From the NCBI GenBank assembly GCA_934533075.1, contig CAKTBJ010000061.1:1-6897 (forward strand): DNA of 6,897 nt. Reading direction: 5' to 3'. The DNA is from an uncultured Paracoccus sp. (lineage in GTDB: Bacteria > Pseudomonadota > Alphaproteobacteria > Rhodobacterales > Rhodobacteraceae). Under the pieces are notes generated by a model. The model was given only the letters and a program-made list of their open reading frames with translations. It had not been told where the DNA came from and made no database searches. A program made the position numbers and the translations under genes. Shown piece by piece: positions 6,578 to 6,897 of the stretch. Position 1 is the first letter of the stretch. The number at the start of each line of letters is the position of its first letter.

Positions 6578-6897
6578 ATGCAGATGCAGGCAGAACGCGA
6601 ACAGGCGGCGGCATGGTTCCACGAATTGCGCGACCGGATCGTGGCGGCGTTCGAGGCGCTGGACGGGCAGGCCCGGTTCGAGCTGCGGCAGACTAGGCGC
6701 GGCGAGGACGGCGGCGGCGGGCTGATGTCGGTCATGCGCGGCGGTCGGGTGTTCGAGAAGGTGGGCGTGAACTGGTCGGCCGTCCACGGCACGCTGAACC
6801 CGGCCTCGCAGGCGGCGATGGCGGCGCGCGGCGTGCCGGGGATCGAGGCCGATCCGCGCTTCTGGGCCAGCGGCATCAGCCTGGTGGCGCATATGCA
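6578..6897 (+). CDS. hemF: Oxygen-dependent coproporphyrinogen III oxidase (5' part; runs off the right edge)
   Basis: HemF is a soluble enzyme that uses O2 to convert coproporphyrinogen III to protoporphyrinogen IX in heme (and, where present, bacteriochlorophyll) synthesis. The visible 106 codons begin MQMQAEREQAAAWFHELRDR and contain the family's Gly-rich segment EDGGGGLMSVMRGG (43-56), VFEKVGVNWSAVHG (58-71) and the conserved DPRFWASGISLVAHM (92-106). These blocks match E. coli HemF (GGGG.SRV, VFEQAGVNFSHVHG, GVSLVVHPHNP). The family is about 280-300 residues, so the rest, with the active-site histidines further on, is outside. ATG at 6578 has AAGGG at 7-base spacing; a second ATG at 6584 is an alternative start. 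The reading frame passes ACT-AGG at 6692-6697 without a stop, so the gene is intact as far as seen. It diverges from the lipoprotein-selD unit. Confidence 0.95.
   Translation, partial: MQMQAEREQAAAWFHELRDRIVAAFEALDGQARFELRQTRRGEDGGGGLMSVMRGGRVFEKVGVNWSAVHGTLNPASQAAMAARGVPGIEADPRFWASGISLVAHM

Noticed and set aside
6692..6697. Apparent TAG stop in hemF
   Set aside because: The TAG spans two codons (ACT AGG) and is out of frame.

Overview
This is an ordinary chromosomal stretch from a high-GC alphaproteobacterium, most likely Rhodobacteraceae and possibly Paracoccus-like. The assignment rests on protein style (ParC, HemF, ETF-beta), GC-rich third positions, and a small HIG1-type membrane protein next to a PduO-type adenosyltransferase and etfB. 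It is an inference, not a database result. Coding density is very high and no stretch over 300 bases lacks a gene. I see no RNA genes, CRISPR array, insertion sequence, phage gene or attachment site.

Layout. From about 2717 down to the left edge, five genes run on the minus strand: an SH3-domain envelope protein, a classical short-chain dehydrogenase (SDR) joined to it by a 4-base GTGA stop/start overlap, a 66-residue twin-helix HIG1-type membrane protein, a PduO-type cobalamin adenosyltransferase, and the first 143 codons of etfB. The last three look like an energy and acyl-CoA metabolism group: a respiratory-complex-associated small protein, the enzyme that makes coenzyme B12, and the electron acceptor of acyl-CoA dehydrogenases. 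Diverging from the SH3 gene is parC (topoisomerase IV subunit A) on the plus strand. It meets selD (selenophosphate synthase, minus strand) tail to tail, and a perfect 10-bp hairpin between them overlaps both stop codons. selD is preceded 6 bases upstream by a small Cys-rich lipoprotein gene of unknown function, so the two probably form an operon. Diverging from the lipoprotein gene is hemF (oxygen-dependent coproporphyrinogen III oxidase), cut by the right edge.

Points of interest. These are small-scale signals rather than a new system: a ParC quinolone-pocket sequence with neither of the usual Ser and Asp/Glu anchor residues; a parC start with no Shine-Dalgarno sequence and a promoter-like pair placed as for a leaderless transcript; leader hairpins that could mask ribosome-binding sites of etfB and of the HIG1-type gene; and a 23-bp operator-like dyad between the lipoprotein-selD unit and hemF. 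I found no evidence for an undescribed multi-gene system.
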